A stretch of DNA of 64,000 nt from Sinorhizobium sp. BG8 (GCF_016864555.1 NZ_CP044012.1:182501-246500); one strand, 5' to 3'; counted from the stretch's first letter, positions 1 through 8,859 are shown. Numbers and translations: made by a program. The notes: generated by a model from the sequence alone, not told the origin.

Positions 1-234
1 GGGGCTTATAGGGGAACCTTAGATCCGACGTCAATAGGAATTTTTATCGACGGAAAGAAATTCACACGTGATCGATAAGCAGCCGAATGGAAGAGCGATT
101 TTGAATGGCCCGCATTCTCGTGGAAGCGGTGCAACACAAATTACAGGCAAGCTAGCTTACCAACCCCCACGACGAATGCTGTCGCGGGCTCGTGCGGTTT
201 GATGCCAACTTCATCAATGCCTCATGTCGGCTTG

Positions 235-1296
235 CTAGATATTGCCTCCACCGTCAAACGCGACAGGAATGTTGGTCCGACACGAACCGCGGATCATTAG
301 ACGCCCCTGCAAGACCAGCCTCCGCGGCGTTTCCGGGCTTTTCCCCGCCAGTCTTTCGAGAAGCAGGTGTGCCGCCTGCTCCCCAATCGCCTGGACCGGC
401 TGCGCGATGGTCGTCAGGTGCGGCTCGAACACGTCCGCCCAGGGGAAATCGTCGAAACTGGCAACAGAGACGTCATCAGGACAAGTAAGGCCGAGATCCC
501 GAATGGCCTTCATGACTCCTATCACCATCAGATTGTTTGCCGAGAATATCGCCGTTGGGCGGTCCGCGCTCGAGAGCAACTGCATCGCGGCTGTGTACGC
601 ATTCATCTCGCGAAAATTGCCAAGCCGCACCAGGTTGTCATCGAAGGGCAGCCCGGCAGCAGCCAATGCCGCACGATAGCCTGCCAGACGGTCGCGGCCC
701 GTCGACGTTTCCAGAGACCCAGAAATGTAGCCGATGCGCCGATGGCCGAGGCCCAAAATGTACGAGGCCGCGTCCTGCACGGCTCGATGGTTGTCGAGAA
801 CCACAGCATCGGTGTCGATACCCTCACACAGGCGATCGATAAGGACAATTGGAAGCTTGGCTGCGGCGAGAATCCGTTTCAGATGTGCGTCGTCACCTGC
901 GGGAGCAATGATCAAACCGTCGACCATGCGGTCGATCAGGAGTTCGATCTGCTCATCCTGCATGCCGACATCCTCGTCGTTGCAGCAGAGCATGACTGCA
1001 TAGCCTGCGTGATGCAGAACGTCCTGGATGACAGAAACCACGTCGGTGAAGAAAGGGTTTGTGATGTCGGCGACCATGAGCCCGACCGTGCGCGTTGTTC
1101 CCAATTTCAGGCTGCGCGCGATGGCATTGCGCTTGTAGCCGATGCGGTGAATGGCCTCCTGGATCCTTGAGCGCAGTTCCGGGCTTACCGGCGCGGAACC
1201 ATTGAGGACCGCAGAAACCGTCGCCACCGATACCTCGGCGGATTTCGCCACATCAAGCATCGTGGGTGCGGTTGATTTGCGGATCCTACGTTGCAT
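235..1296 (-). CDS. LacI-family transcriptional regulator
   Basis: A one-domain-swap repressor of the LacI/GalR type, about 353 residues. The N-terminal helix-turn-helix reads MLDVAKSAEVSVATVSAVLN (near residues 13-32), followed by a periplasmic-binding-protein-like sensor domain with the usual VGLMVADITNPFF start. An ATG at 1296 is preferred to a TTG two codons upstream; no clear Shine-Dalgarno is visible. It is divergent from a sugar ABC importer (1477-5329). Two identical palindrome-like sites lie between the two genes, so it probably represses the importer, and possibly itself, until a sugar binds. The effector cannot be told from sequence. Confidence 0.93.
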   Translation of the reverse strand: MQRRIRKSTAPTMLDVAKSAEVSVATVSAVLNGSAPVSPELRSRIQEAIHRIGYKRNAIARSLKLGTTRTVGLMVADITNPFFTDVVSVIQDVLHHAGYAVMLCCNDEDVGMQDEQIELLIDRMVDGLIIAPAGDDAHLKRILAAAKLPIVLIDRLCEGIDTDAVVLDNHRAVQDAASYILGLGHRRIGYISGSLETSTGRDRLAGYRAALAAAGLPFDDNLVRLGNFREMNAYTAAMQLLSSADRPTAIFSANNLMVIGVMKAIRDLGLTCPDDVSVASFDDFPWADVFEPHLTTIAQPVQAIGEQAAHLLLERLAGKSPETPRRLVLQGRLMIRGSCRTNIPVAFDGGGNI

Positions 1297-1305
1297 GGCC
1301 AATCA

Positions 1306-1316
1306 AAACGTTTCGA
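1306..1316. promoter_or_regulatory. Candidate LacI-family operator 1
   Basis: The 11-mer AAACGTTTCGA lies just upstream of the repressor gene and has the AACGTT core usual for LacI/GalR operators. An identical copy occurs at 1403-1413. It sits where it would affect the repressor's own transcription. Confidence 0.6.
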
Positions 1317-1390
1317 TCTAAAGCCTGTCAGAACCATATTTTAGCGGCGAACCTTTCGCAACACCGGCGGAGAAGCCTGAATCTGCTTGC

Positions 1391-1418
1391 TTGACACCAT
1401 TTAAACGTTTCGAATAAC
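1391..1418 (+). promoter_or_regulatory. Promoter with operator 2 for the sugar ABC operon
   Basis: TTGACA at 1391-1396 is followed 16 bases later by the -10-like AATAAC (1413-1418). The second copy of AAACGTTTCGA (1403-1413) fills the spacer, so a bound LacI protein would block RNA polymerase. The -10 match is weak. Confidence 0.5.
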
Positions 1419-1476
1419 CTCACAGGAATTGGAGAATTCAAGCGTTGGATGTTGGCTGTAGGGAGGCCGCCATATC

Positions 1477-3054
1477 ATGCGCAATGATGTTCCGATGCCC
1501 CCTGCAAACATTGCTCGATCGGAAGATCTGCTTCTGACGGCTGACGGCGTCTCGAAGTCGTTTGGCGGTGTCGCGGCGTTGTGTGCGGTCCACTTCGACC
1601 TCATGGCCGGCGAGATTCACTCGCTGATGGGTGAGAATGGTGCAGGCAAGTCTACGCTGATGAAGATCCTGTCCGGCGTGTATACCAGCTACCAAGGTAC
1701 GATCTGCGTCGATGGATCTCCCGTCCGTTTTGGCAGCGTCCGTGACGCGGAAGCCGCCGGCATCGCCATAATCCACCAGGAACTGAACCTCGTCCCCGAA
1801 CTCAGTGTTGCAGACAACATCTTTCTCGGCCGCGAACGCTTGATTGCCGGCCTGTTCGTGGATCGCAAGGCAAGTCTCAATTCTTCCCGCGCGCTGCTGG
1901 AACGGCTTGGGATTCACCTTGATCCGGAGGCGCGCGTCGGAACCTTGCGTGTGGGCGAACAGCAGTTGGTGGAGATTGCCAAGGCGCTATCGTTGAACGC
2001 ACGCATCCTCATCATGGACGAGCCGACCTCGGCGCTTTCGCCCGGTGAGTGCCGGCGTCTCTTCAAGATCATGCACCAGCTTTCGAAGAGTGGGGTCGGG
2101 ATTGTCTACATCTCGCACAGGATCGACGAGGTCATGCAACTGAGCGATCGCGTCACCGTCTTCCGCGACGGCCGGCATGTCTGGACACGTGCGCGCGTTG
2201 ACTTGAATGAAGATATGGTGATCGCGGCTATGGTCGGCCGCAGTCTCCTCGATGGCGAGCGATCACCGGTGACGTCATCCGGCCCAAGCGTGTTGTCAAT
2301 TCGCAACCTTTCACTTTCGGTTGCCGGGCGGCGGGGTAGGCACGAGGTGTTGCGCGGTGTCAGCTTCGATCTCCATGCAGGCGAAATTCTCGGAATCGGC
2401 GGACTGCTCGGCGCGGGGCGTAGCGAGATTCTGACAACCATCTTCGGGTCAAGCAGGGGGCGTGCTGGTGGTGAAATCCGCCTGGACGGCGTTCCCGTCC
2501 ATGTTCGTTCGCCACTCGATGCACGTCGTCTAGGCATTGCATTGGTCACCGAAGACCGCAAGACGCAGGGATTGCACCTGAATGACACGATTGCGGACAA
2601 CATCGCATTGCCGCTCGTGGGACGGCTTGCGCGTTTCGCGCTGCGGTCCGCCAAGCGCGAAGCAGCAATTGCTGAACATATGGTCGATGTCCTCACCGTG
2701 CACTGCGAGGGGGTGGACCAGACGGCGAACACTCTGTCAGGCGGAAACCAGCAGAAAGTCGTAATTGGCAAGTGGTTAGCCACCCGCCCCCGCGTCCTGC
2801 TTTTGGACGAGCCGACACGCGGCATCGATGTCGGGGCCAAGCGGGAGATCTACGAGCTGATTTTCAAGCTGGCAGAGGAGGGACTGGCCATTGTCGTGGT
2901 GAGCTCAGAATTGCCCGAACTGCTTCATCTTTCCGACCGCGTGCTTGTGATGGCCGAGGGGCGGCAGACCGGCATCCTTTCCCGTGCTGAAGCAAGCGAG
3001 GAACGCATCATGCAACTCGCTGCGCCTCGCGGCGCCGGAAGGGCAGTGGCATGA
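1477..3054 (+). CDS. Sugar ABC transporter ATP-binding protein (RbsA/MglA/XylG type, double domain)
   Basis: A 525-residue tandem ATPase that powers a periplasmic-binding-protein-dependent sugar importer of the CUT2 class. The first half has Walker A GENGAGKST, the signature VGEQQLVEIAKAL and Walker B LIMDEPTSAL. The second half has the degenerate P-loop GLLGAGRSE, the signature LSGGNQQKVVIGKWLA and Walker B LLLDEPTRGIDVG. This asymmetry is normal for the family. A GGGAGG lies upstream of the ATG. The gene overlaps the permease by four bases (ATGA), so translation is probably coupled. The sugar is unknown, and no catabolic enzyme is linked to the operon in this window. Confidence 0.95.
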   Translation: MRNDVPMPPANIARSEDLLLTADGVSKSFGGVAALCAVHFDLMAGEIHSLMGENGAGKSTLMKILSGVYTSYQGTICVDGSPVRFGSVRDAEAAGIAIIHQELNLVPELSVADNIFLGRERLIAGLFVDRKASLNSSRALLERLGIHLDPEARVGTLRVGEQQLVEIAKALSLNARILIMDEPTSALSPGECRRLFKIMHQLSKSGVGIVYISHRIDEVMQLSDRVTVFRDGRHVWTRARVDLNEDMVIAAMVGRSLLDGERSPVTSSGPSVLSIRNLSLSVAGRRGRHEVLRGVSFDLHAGEILGIGGLLGAGRSEILTTIFGSSRGRAGGEIRLDGVPVHVRSPLDARRLGIALVTEDRKTQGLHLNDTIADNIALPLVGRLARFALRSAKREAAIAEHMVDVLTVHCEGVDQTANTLSGGNQQKVVIGKWLATRPRVLLLDEPTRGIDVGAKREIYELIFKLAEEGLAIVVVSSELPELLHLSDRVLVMAEGRQTGILSRAEASEERIMQLAAPRGAGRAVA

Positions 3055-4367
3055 ATCTGGTCAGATTGCTCTCCCGGACGAAATTGTACTGGGGGCTAAT
3101 TGCCATCTTCCTGATCGGCGTACTCTCATCGCCGATGACCTCCTCCGGAAAGAACATCTTTCTCTCGTCCGGCAATCTCCTGGACGTACTCCGGCAGGTG
3201 TCCACGACCGGGTTGATCGCAACGGGCATGACCGCCGTAATCCTGACTGCCGGGATCGATCTCTCTGTCGGCTCCCTCATGGCGATCTGTAGCGTCGTCT
3301 GTGCGATGCTCCTGACGGTGCCAGGCGAGACGCCAGCCGTTTTTCTTGGGCTTCCCTCGGTCAGCGCTGCGTCCCTGCTCGCCGGAGCGGTGATCGTCCG
3401 CTTTGCTTTTCTGAACATCGAGAAAGTACGAGCCGGCAAGGATAGTACCCGTGACATTCACCTCGACAGGATGCGTGGTCTCGTGCTCCCTGCGGTCGCC
3501 GGGCTCCTGCTTTGCGCATTGGTGCTGAGCTTCTTGCTGCCCCAGGTCCAGACGAAATTCGGCGTCCTGGGTGTCCTTTTGGTCGCCCCCGCAGTCGGCC
3601 TCGTCTTTGGCGCAATCAACGGCATGATAATCGTGTTCGGACGATTGCAGCCCTTTATCGTCACGCTGGCGATGATGGTCACGGCGCTCGGCATTGCGCG
3701 GCTGACGGCGGGACAAAACAACGCCGTGCTACCCGTCTATACCGGCTCCAATGCGACGGCGGATTTCGATATCCTGCGCCAGCTTGTCTTTGGCATTGTT
3801 CCGATGCCCGGCATATTCTTCATCGTCGCGATTATCCTCTACGGTGCAGTGCTCCGATTCACGCCGTTTGGGCGTTACGTTTATGCAATCGGTGGAAATG
3901 AAGAGGCTGCGAGGCTCTCCGGTATCAACGCCGGCCGTGTGAAGATCGTTACCTATGCAGTATCCGGCCTGCTTGCTGGGCTCGCCGCCGTTCTCTACGT
4001 GGCCCAGTATCGCCAGGGAAAGCCCGATGCGGGCGCGGGGCTGGAGCTTGACGCCATCGCTGCGGTAGTCATCGGCGGTACTAGCCTGATGGGTGGCAGG
4101 GGCGGTCTCGCGGGCACCTTCTGTGGTGTTCTCATCTTCGGTCTGCTGTCCAACATTCTCCAACTCCACAATATCAACTCCAATCTGCAGTTGGTCCTCA
4201 AGGGGCTCATCATCATCGGGACCGTGCTCGTGCAGGAGCGCAGCACCGGAGATCTTTTCAGCCGTCTGTGGCATTCGCGCCATCAGCCGGAAGCGCAGAG
4301 ATCGGCCGCGGAGGAGCGGTCGTCGCCAGAGACAGTGTCTCTAACAATGGGAGGAAAGAAGGAATGA
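3051..4367 (+). CDS. Sugar ABC transporter permease (XylH/RbsC type)
   Basis: A 438-residue polytopic membrane protein, about ten hydrophobic segments, forming the membrane channel of the importer. Conserved BPD-transp-2 features include GLIATGMTAVILTAGIDLSV in the first third and LDAIAAVVIGGTSLMGGRGG near residue 340. The charged stretch between early membrane segments (around residues 125-145) and the length resemble XylH more than the roughly 320-residue RbsC. The gene overlaps the ATPase gene at its start and the binding-protein gene at its end by four bases each, so the three genes form one tight transcript. Confidence 0.94.
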   Translation: MNLVRLLSRTKLYWGLIAIFLIGVLSSPMTSSGKNIFLSSGNLLDVLRQVSTTGLIATGMTAVILTAGIDLSVGSLMAICSVVCAMLLTVPGETPAVFLGLPSVSAASLLAGAVIVRFAFLNIEKVRAGKDSTRDIHLDRMRGLVLPAVAGLLLCALVLSFLLPQVQTKFGVLGVLLVAPAVGLVFGAINGMIIVFGRLQPFIVTLAMMVTALGIARLTAGQNNAVLPVYTGSNATADFDILRQLVFGIVPMPGIFFIVAIILYGAVLRFTPFGRYVYAIGGNEEAARLSGINAGRVKIVTYAVSGLLAGLAAVLYVAQYRQGKPDAGAGLELDAIAAVVIGGTSLMGGRGGLAGTFCGVLIFGLLSNILQLHNINSNLQLVLKGLIIIGTVLVQERSTGDLFSRLWHSRHQPEAQRSAAEERSSPETVSLTMGGKKE

Positions 4368-5329
4368 AACGTCGTGAGCTTATGTTGGCGGCCTTCGCAG
4401 CCGTCCTCACCGCAACCACCGTCTTGATGCCTGCAAAAGACGCCGCGGCCCAAGACAAGAAATGGAGAATTGGGTTCAGCCAAGCAACGACGATCGAGCC
4501 TTGGCGCGCCCAGTTCAACAAGGACATTATAGCCGAGGCGGCCAAGCACCCCGATGTCGAGCTGATCATCACCGACGGTGAAGACAAAACGGAAAAGCAG
4601 GTAGCTGACGTCGAGAACCTCATCCGGCAGGAAGTTAATGCGCTCCTGATCTCGCCGAAGGAATCCGCCGGCCTGACCGGAGTAGTACAGCAGGCAATCG
4701 ATGCCAAGATTCCGGTTTTCGTTCTCGACCGAAACGTAGAGACCGACCAGTACACGCAGTTTGTCGGTGGTGATAACAAGCTGATCGGCCGCGCGGCGGG
4801 TGAATACGCAGTCGAAGTCCTTGGCGGAAAAGGCAAGGCCCAAGGGAACGTGGTCGAGATATGGGGCGGCATGGGCACGCAGCCCGCGCACGACCGCCAT
4901 GACGGTTTCCACGAATTCACGGACAAGGAGCCAGGCATCAAAAATCTGCTCGACCAGCAATCCGGGGACTGGAAGCAGGATCAAGCCTACAACATCATGG
5001 CAACAGCTCTCCGTAACAACGAAAAGATCGACCTCGTTTATGGTCACAATGATCCGATGGCGTACGGTGCCTATCTTGCAGCCAAGGATGCCGGTCGTGA
5101 GAAAGAAATCAAATTCATCGGCATTGACGCTCTACCCGCTGAAGGTGTGACCTGGGTCAATAACGGCGAACTAACAGCCACATTCCTCTATGCAACGCCA
5201 GGGGCAGAGGGTCTCCGCCAGGCGATCAAATTCCTGAATGGCGAAAAAGTGGAAAAAACCATCACTCTCGACACACTGATGGTTACCAAGGAAAACGCAG
5301 CGCAGATTATGAAGGACAACGGACTCTGA
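4364..5329 (+). CDS. Sugar ABC transporter periplasmic substrate-binding protein
   Basis: A 321-residue periplasmic binding protein of the RbsB/YtfQ kind (Peripla_BP_4). It starts with a signal peptide (MKRRELMLAAFAAVLTATTV, cut near AAAQD) and continues with the typical two-lobed fold motifs IGFSQATTIEPWRAQF, LLISPKESAGL and FVLDRNVE. The ATG at 4364 is chosen over an earlier in-frame start because GGGAGGAAAGAAGGA lies just before it, it overlaps the permease stop as ATGA, and it places the signal peptide at the N-terminus. The ligand is unknown. An inverted repeat that may end the transcript follows at 5339. Confidence 0.94.
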   Translation: MKRRELMLAAFAAVLTATTVLMPAKDAAAQDKKWRIGFSQATTIEPWRAQFNKDIIAEAAKHPDVELIITDGEDKTEKQVADVENLIRQEVNALLISPKESAGLTGVVQQAIDAKIPVFVLDRNVETDQYTQFVGGDNKLIGRAAGEYAVEVLGGKGKAQGNVVEIWGGMGTQPAHDRHDGFHEFTDKEPGIKNLLDQQSGDWKQDQAYNIMATALRNNEKIDLVYGHNDPMAYGAYLAAKDAGREKEIKFIGIDALPAEGVTWVNNGELTATFLYATPGAEGLRQAIKFLNGEKVEKTITLDTLMVTKENAAQIMKDNGL

Positions 5330-5338
5330 CTACGACCA

Positions 5339-5367
5339 GCAGCGTCCCAGGGAAGCTGGGGCGCTGC
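5339..5367 (+). terminator. Hairpin between convergent transcripts
   Basis: GCAGCG-T-CCCAG pairs with CTGGG-G-CGCTGC around a GGAAG loop, an 11-pair stem. It lies between the binding-protein gene and the convergent sigma-factor gene. There is no T-tract, so it may act as a bidirectional or Rho-assisted end. Confidence 0.5.
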
Positions 5368-5390
5368 CTGAAGAACTCGCCAGCCGGATC

Positions 5391-6098
5391 TCAAATTACA
5401 CGCAGCTGTGCAACGACACGATCGGCCATGGCAACACATCTTTCTCCATCGAAGGGGAATAACGACACGAATGAACCGGCCAATTGCTTCTCGATCGCCA
5501 GCCGCAGCATTTTGCGGGCGCGGTGCAGCCGGGTCTTCGCGGTTTCTGGTTTGATGCCGAGATGAGACGCAGCCTCTTCCGTACTCATGCCTTCGACGTC
5601 GCGTAGAATGAAGATCAGGCGAAATTGAGCGGGCAGCCGATCAACAGCCTTTTCGAGCAATTGACGTGTCTCACTGCGCGAGAACTCGGTCTCCGGATCG
5701 GCAACGGTAAGCGAGTTCGGAAATTGCAACACCTCGCCACACCCTGGTCTGGCCGTCATATCGATTTCCTCCAGACCAACACTGGGGCGGCAGCGGCGCA
5801 CGCGTCCTAGCGCTTCGTTGAGGGCGATACGGGTGAGCCAGGTCGAAAGCTGGGCCTCGCCCCGAAATGTCTCGAGATGAGTAAAGGCGTGAACATAGGT
5901 CGCCTGGACAACGTCCTCCGCTTCAGCATCGTTACGCAAGATGGCTCGTGCCGACCGGAAGAGACGACGATTGTACCGCTGCACCAGAGTGCGTATCGCT
6001 CTCTCGTCACCCATCCTGGCGTGATCTACGAGATCGGCGTCGGAGAGCGTCGCCATGTCCGGGATAACTTGCGACACCAAGAGAGAAATGCCAGCCAT
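5391..6098 (-). CDS. ECF-type RNA polymerase sigma factor
   Basis: A 235-residue extracytoplasmic-function sigma factor. Region 2 is visible as AEAEDVVQATYVHAFTHL with the -10 helix after it. Region 4 is LPAQFRLIFILRDVEGMSTE followed by the HTH SHLGIKPETAKTRLHRARKM. ATG codons at 6098 and 6056 are both possible starts. No anti-sigma gene is adjacent. Instead it follows a secreted DUF4142 protein and a cupredoxin on the same strand, so the set may be an envelope or metal/oxidative-stress unit. That role is inferred from context only. Confidence 0.9.
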   Translation of the reverse strand: MAGISLLVSQVIPDMATLSDADLVDHARMGDERAIRTLVQRYNRRLFRSARAILRNDAEAEDVVQATYVHAFTHLETFRGEAQLSTWLTRIALNEALGRVRRCRPSVGLEEIDMTARPGCGEVLQFPNSLTVADPETEFSRSETRQLLEKAVDRLPAQFRLIFILRDVEGMSTEEAASHLGIKPETAKTRLHRARKMLRLAIEKQLAGSFVSLFPFDGERCVAMADRVVAQLRVI

Positions 6099-6136
6099 GA
6101 TTGCTCCAGCCTAGCTCTGTACTTTCATCAGCCTTG

Positions 6137-6499
6137 CTACGGGTGAACGTCGAGCCTTCCCACCATCATAGGGTGAAAGCTGCAATAGAACTCCGCTTCT
6201 CCCGCCTGCTTGACCGTCATGCTCCGCTCCGATTTAGGCGGCAGATCGATATCAAAACTCTTGTCGCGCGCAGTCGCGGTATGGCGGAATATATCATCAT
6301 TGCGCCACGTGATCACATCGCCCACCCGCAATGCCGGCACAGTACCGAACTGCATCCTGGCGATGATGATTACATGCTCGGCGGCCATCGCGCTGACGGA
6401 ATTTCCAATCGCAAGCCAGCAGACGGCCAGTGTCACTGGATTGCGAGTGAACCAGCGCACGGCAAGTCTACTTGCCCATTGATGCGAGATGCTCAGCAT
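6137..6499 (-). CDS. Small periplasmic cupredoxin-domain protein
   Basis: A 120-residue blue-copper-type protein. A hydrophobic export segment (residues 19-38, PVTLAVCWLAIGNSVSAMA) is followed by one cupredoxin domain. The expected copper ligands are visible: His in DDIFRHTATA, then Cys, His and Met in FYCSFHPMM. It probably binds copper for electron transfer or metal handling in the periplasm. The ATG at 6499 overlaps the end of the DUF4142 gene by 32 bases; a GTG at residue 14 is an alternative start that would remove the overlap and still keep the export signal. Confidence 0.82.
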   Translation of the reverse strand: MLSISHQWASRLAVRWFTRNPVTLAVCWLAIGNSVSAMAAEHVIIIARMQFGTVPALRVGDVITWRNDDIFRHTATARDKSFDIDLPPKSERSMTVKQAGEAEFYCSFHPMMVGRLDVHP

Positions 6500-6986
6500 G
6501 CATCTGGTGCTCCTCGAAGAGCTTGAGACCCGTCTGCAGCAGGGACTTCAGTTCGTCATTTTGAGCAGACGGAATCAGCAGCGTTTCGAGCGCGCCGTTG
6601 ACTTGCCTGTGATAGACCACTTCATTGTCGACATACGCCTTGTCGAAGGCTGCGTCATGAAGCTTCGAAAGTTTCGCCAGTTCCGCCTCAGCGGCAGACG
6701 AGAGCGACTTGCTGGTGTCATTATCCTCGGGTTTGACCTTCAGCTTCTTGAGAAGCGCGAGCGCCTGCTCGTTTACGGCCTTGTGGTCACGCTCCATTGT
6801 CTCCGCGAACTGGCGAACCTCCGCATTCTTGCTTTTTTCAAGGGCCTGCTTGGCTGCCGCGATATCGATCTCGCCGGCGGTATAGGCGATGTGGGCAATC
6901 TGCGGATCGGTTGGCTTATCGGCCGCGAATGCGGCAGTTGCAAGCGACGCCGCCATAGCGGTTGCCGTTAGAAATCTCGTGAACAT
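6468..6986 (-). CDS. DUF4142 exported protein
   Basis: A 172-residue protein with a signal peptide (MFTRFLTATAMAASLATAAFA) and a helical DUF4142 (ferritin-like fold) body, including EVRQFAETMERDHKAVNEQA and a His-rich end EEHQMHAEHLASM. The ATG at 6986 has GAGGAGACCAGG just upstream and places the signal peptide correctly, so a longer reading is rejected. Members often sit with sigma factors and stress genes in rhizobia; the biochemical role is unknown. It is first of three same-strand genes with the cupredoxin and the ECF sigma factor. Confidence 0.87.
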   Translation of the reverse strand: MFTRFLTATAMAASLATAAFAADKPTDPQIAHIAYTAGEIDIAAAKQALEKSKNAEVRQFAETMERDHKAVNEQALALLKKLKVKPEDNDTSKSLSSAAEAELAKLSKLHDAAFDKAYVDNEVVYHRQVNGALETLLIPSAQNDELKSLLQTGLKLFEEHQMHAEHLASMGK

Positions 6987-7230
6987 CCTGGTCTCCTCTC
7001 TTCTGAAAACGCCAGATGCCGTCCACATCTGATACAGCCGTTCGATGCCGTTTCCGAAAAAAGGTTCCCGAAATTCGTACGCACCCACCGTACGGCAGTC
7101 CTTGTCGGTGCGCGCCACTTGGTTTGTACCAGCAGGAATGATGATGAGACGCAGGCGGAAGCGTAACCGCAGGTGGAAGTTGGCCTCGATTGTGACCTCG
7201 GTTTTCGAGGCCTCCAATCTCCTTGAGTAA

Positions 7231-7434
7231 CAACGCCGGGGGACGATAACCAGGCAGCTAGCTGCGTGGGCTTCTATGCTCGCGGTGCCTACTGCCATAG
7301 CAGGCATCTACGGCATGAATTTCCAGAACATGCCTGAGTTGAATTCCCGTTACGGCTACTTTGTCCTCCTAAGTGTCATCGTGGCACTCTGTGCGATCCC
7401 GTATGCCCGCTTCAGAAACGCCGGCAGGGTGTAG
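7231..7434 (+). pseudogene. corA: 3' remnant of a CorA-type magnesium channel gene
   Basis: Translation from the codon after an in-frame TAA (7228) gives a 67-residue stretch with the unmistakable CorA end: AAWASMLAVPTAIAGIYGMN, then FQNMPEL, a second hydrophobic segment and a terminal RFRNAGRV. The GMN selectivity motif and both C-terminal membrane helices are present, but the roughly 250-residue cytoplasmic funnel domain is missing. It is therefore a truncated, non-functional remnant lying in the gap between the DUF4142 gene and the small gene downstream of xthA. Confidence 0.85.
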
Positions 7435-7474
7435 AAGATTGAGTGCTATCGCATGCTTTAGGCGAACAGACTTG

Positions 7475-7693
7475 TCAGCGTTCGGCTGCGGGCCAGTCAT
7501 TGGCAGGCTCCTGGATGTCCTGCTCCGAAACATCATCCGCAGGATCGGGATCTCGGTCGTTCGCGATGCGCAGACGCTCGATCTCCTTCATTACTGCCGC
7601 ATAGACATCGGTCTGCTCTGCGCCTGCAACGACGGCTTTGTCGACCAGGGCCGCCAGTTCCATCCGCAGTTCTCTCTGCCAGTTGCTGGTCAT
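7475..7693 (-). CDS. Small conserved hypothetical protein downstream of xthA
   Basis: A 72-residue acidic protein (MTSNWQRELRMELAALVDKA at the start, Asp/Glu-rich tail) with a predicted helical first half. It overlaps the exonuclease III gene by four bases (ATGA) on the same strand, so the two are probably co-translated. No family is recognised. The coupling suggests a function tied to xthA expression, but nothing in the sequence shows what. Confidence 0.7.
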   Translation of the reverse strand: MTSNWQRELRMELAALVDKAVVAGAEQTDVYAAVMKEIERLRIANDRDPDPADDVSEQDIQEPANDWPAAER

Positions 7694-8490
7694 TCTGTTC
7701 TCCTTCGCTTCTTAGAGGTGTCTGACAATTCGATCCACGTCGGAGCATGATCGCTGGTGTGTTCCCACCCTCGAACCTCCTTGTCGACCCCGGCTTTCGA
7801 GAGCCTGGCGGCGACGTCCGGACTGAGCAGGAGGTGATCGATCCTCAGCCCCGCGTCCCTCTCGTAGGCATTTCTGAAGTAGTCCCAGAAGGTATAGATG
7901 CGCTTGTCTTGATGGAGCTTCCGCAGGGCATCCGTCCAGCCCTGCGCGACGAGACGGCGGTAAGCCTCGCGCACCTCTATCCGAAACAATGCGTCGTTGA
8001 TCCAACGCTCCGGTTTGTAGACGTCGAGCTCGGTCGGCATGACATTATAGTCACCAGCGAGGATGATCGGAACCTTGAGTTCCAGCAGTTCTCCCGCATA
8101 GGCGGTCAGCCTTTCAAACCAGGCGAGCTTGTAATCGAATTTCGGACCGGGATACGGATTGCCGTTGGGAAGGTAGAGGCAGCCGATTACCATTCCGTCG
8201 ATAGCGGCCTCGATGTATCGGCTATGGCTGTCGTCGGGATCGCCGGGTAAGCCCTTTCGGGTGAGCAGTGGCTTGTGGCTTCTTGCAAGGATCGCCACGC
8301 CGTTCCAACTCTTCTGACCATGCCAAATGGCCCCATAACCGGCCGCCTCGATCGCCTTTACCGGAAAACGGGTGTCCGGTGCCTTGAGTTCCTGGAGGCA
8401 GACGATATCGGGCGACGCATCCGCCAGCCAGCGCAGCAGGACATCCAGGCGGGCTTTGACGCCGTTGACATTGTAGGTGGCGATTTTCAC
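7690..8490 (-). CDS. xthA: Exodeoxyribonuclease III
   Basis: A 266-residue AP endonuclease / 3' exonuclease of the ExoIII family, acting in base-excision repair. Family landmarks are visible in order: the start MKIATYNVNGVKARL, the metal-binding Glu in VCLQELKAPDTRFP, NGVAILAR, AGDYNVMPTELDV with the catalytic Asp/Asn, and the closing TSDHAPTW with the catalytic His. The length is normal. The start is a GTG. A small degraded gene lies just upstream and a small partner gene overlaps the stop codon. Rhizobiaceae often carry several xth paralogues, so this may not be the only copy. Confidence 0.95.
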   Translation of the reverse strand: MKIATYNVNGVKARLDVLLRWLADASPDIVCLQELKAPDTRFPVKAIEAAGYGAIWHGQKSWNGVAILARSHKPLLTRKGLPGDPDDSHSRYIEAAIDGMVIGCLYLPNGNPYPGPKFDYKLAWFERLTAYAGELLELKVPIILAGDYNVMPTELDVYKPERWINDALFRIEVREAYRRLVAQGWTDALRKLHQDKRIYTFWDYFRNAYERDAGLRIDHLLLSPDVAARLSKAGVDKEVRGWEHTSDHAPTWIELSDTSKKRRRTE

Positions 8491-8493
8491 GGG

Positions 8494-8669
8494 CTAGCTC
8501 TTGTGATCATCTTTGTCGCCCTCCCCCGGCTTGGCGGCGTGCTTCGCCTTCTGGCGCTTGTTCGCGGGAAGCGAGCGCCCGACGTCTACGGACCTCTTGA
8601 ATTTCCTTCCTCGTCACGCCGCACGTAACGCTTGTCGGCTCCGGTATTGATGAGTTCTCGCTTCGTCGT
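8494..8669 (-). pseudogene. Degraded small basic protein gene
   Basis: Frame one gives TKRELINTGADKRYVRRDEE up to a TAG. After a one-base shift near 8592 the reading continues as SVDVGRSLPANKRQKAKHAA to KPGEGDKDDHKS and stop. Together they match the short basic protein style (RELIDTG.DKRYVRRDE...) common in proteobacteria. The expected start codon also reads ACG in place of ATG, five bases after a GGAGG. Lost start plus frameshift indicate an inactive copy. Confidence 0.6.
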
Positions 8670-8859
8670 AACAGCCTCCGTTGATTGTTCGACCGGAAAC
8701 GCGCGAAAAGCTAAAAAGTTACCCGTCGTTGGCCGTCTGGGAGATGCGCGGAACCCTCGCCGAACAGCGCGATTGCGAGAAAGTCACTGCGGCACGCTAT
8801 CCAAACGGAACATGCTTCTAGATAATTCCCCTGCATCTGGACGAAACGGATAAATTCAT

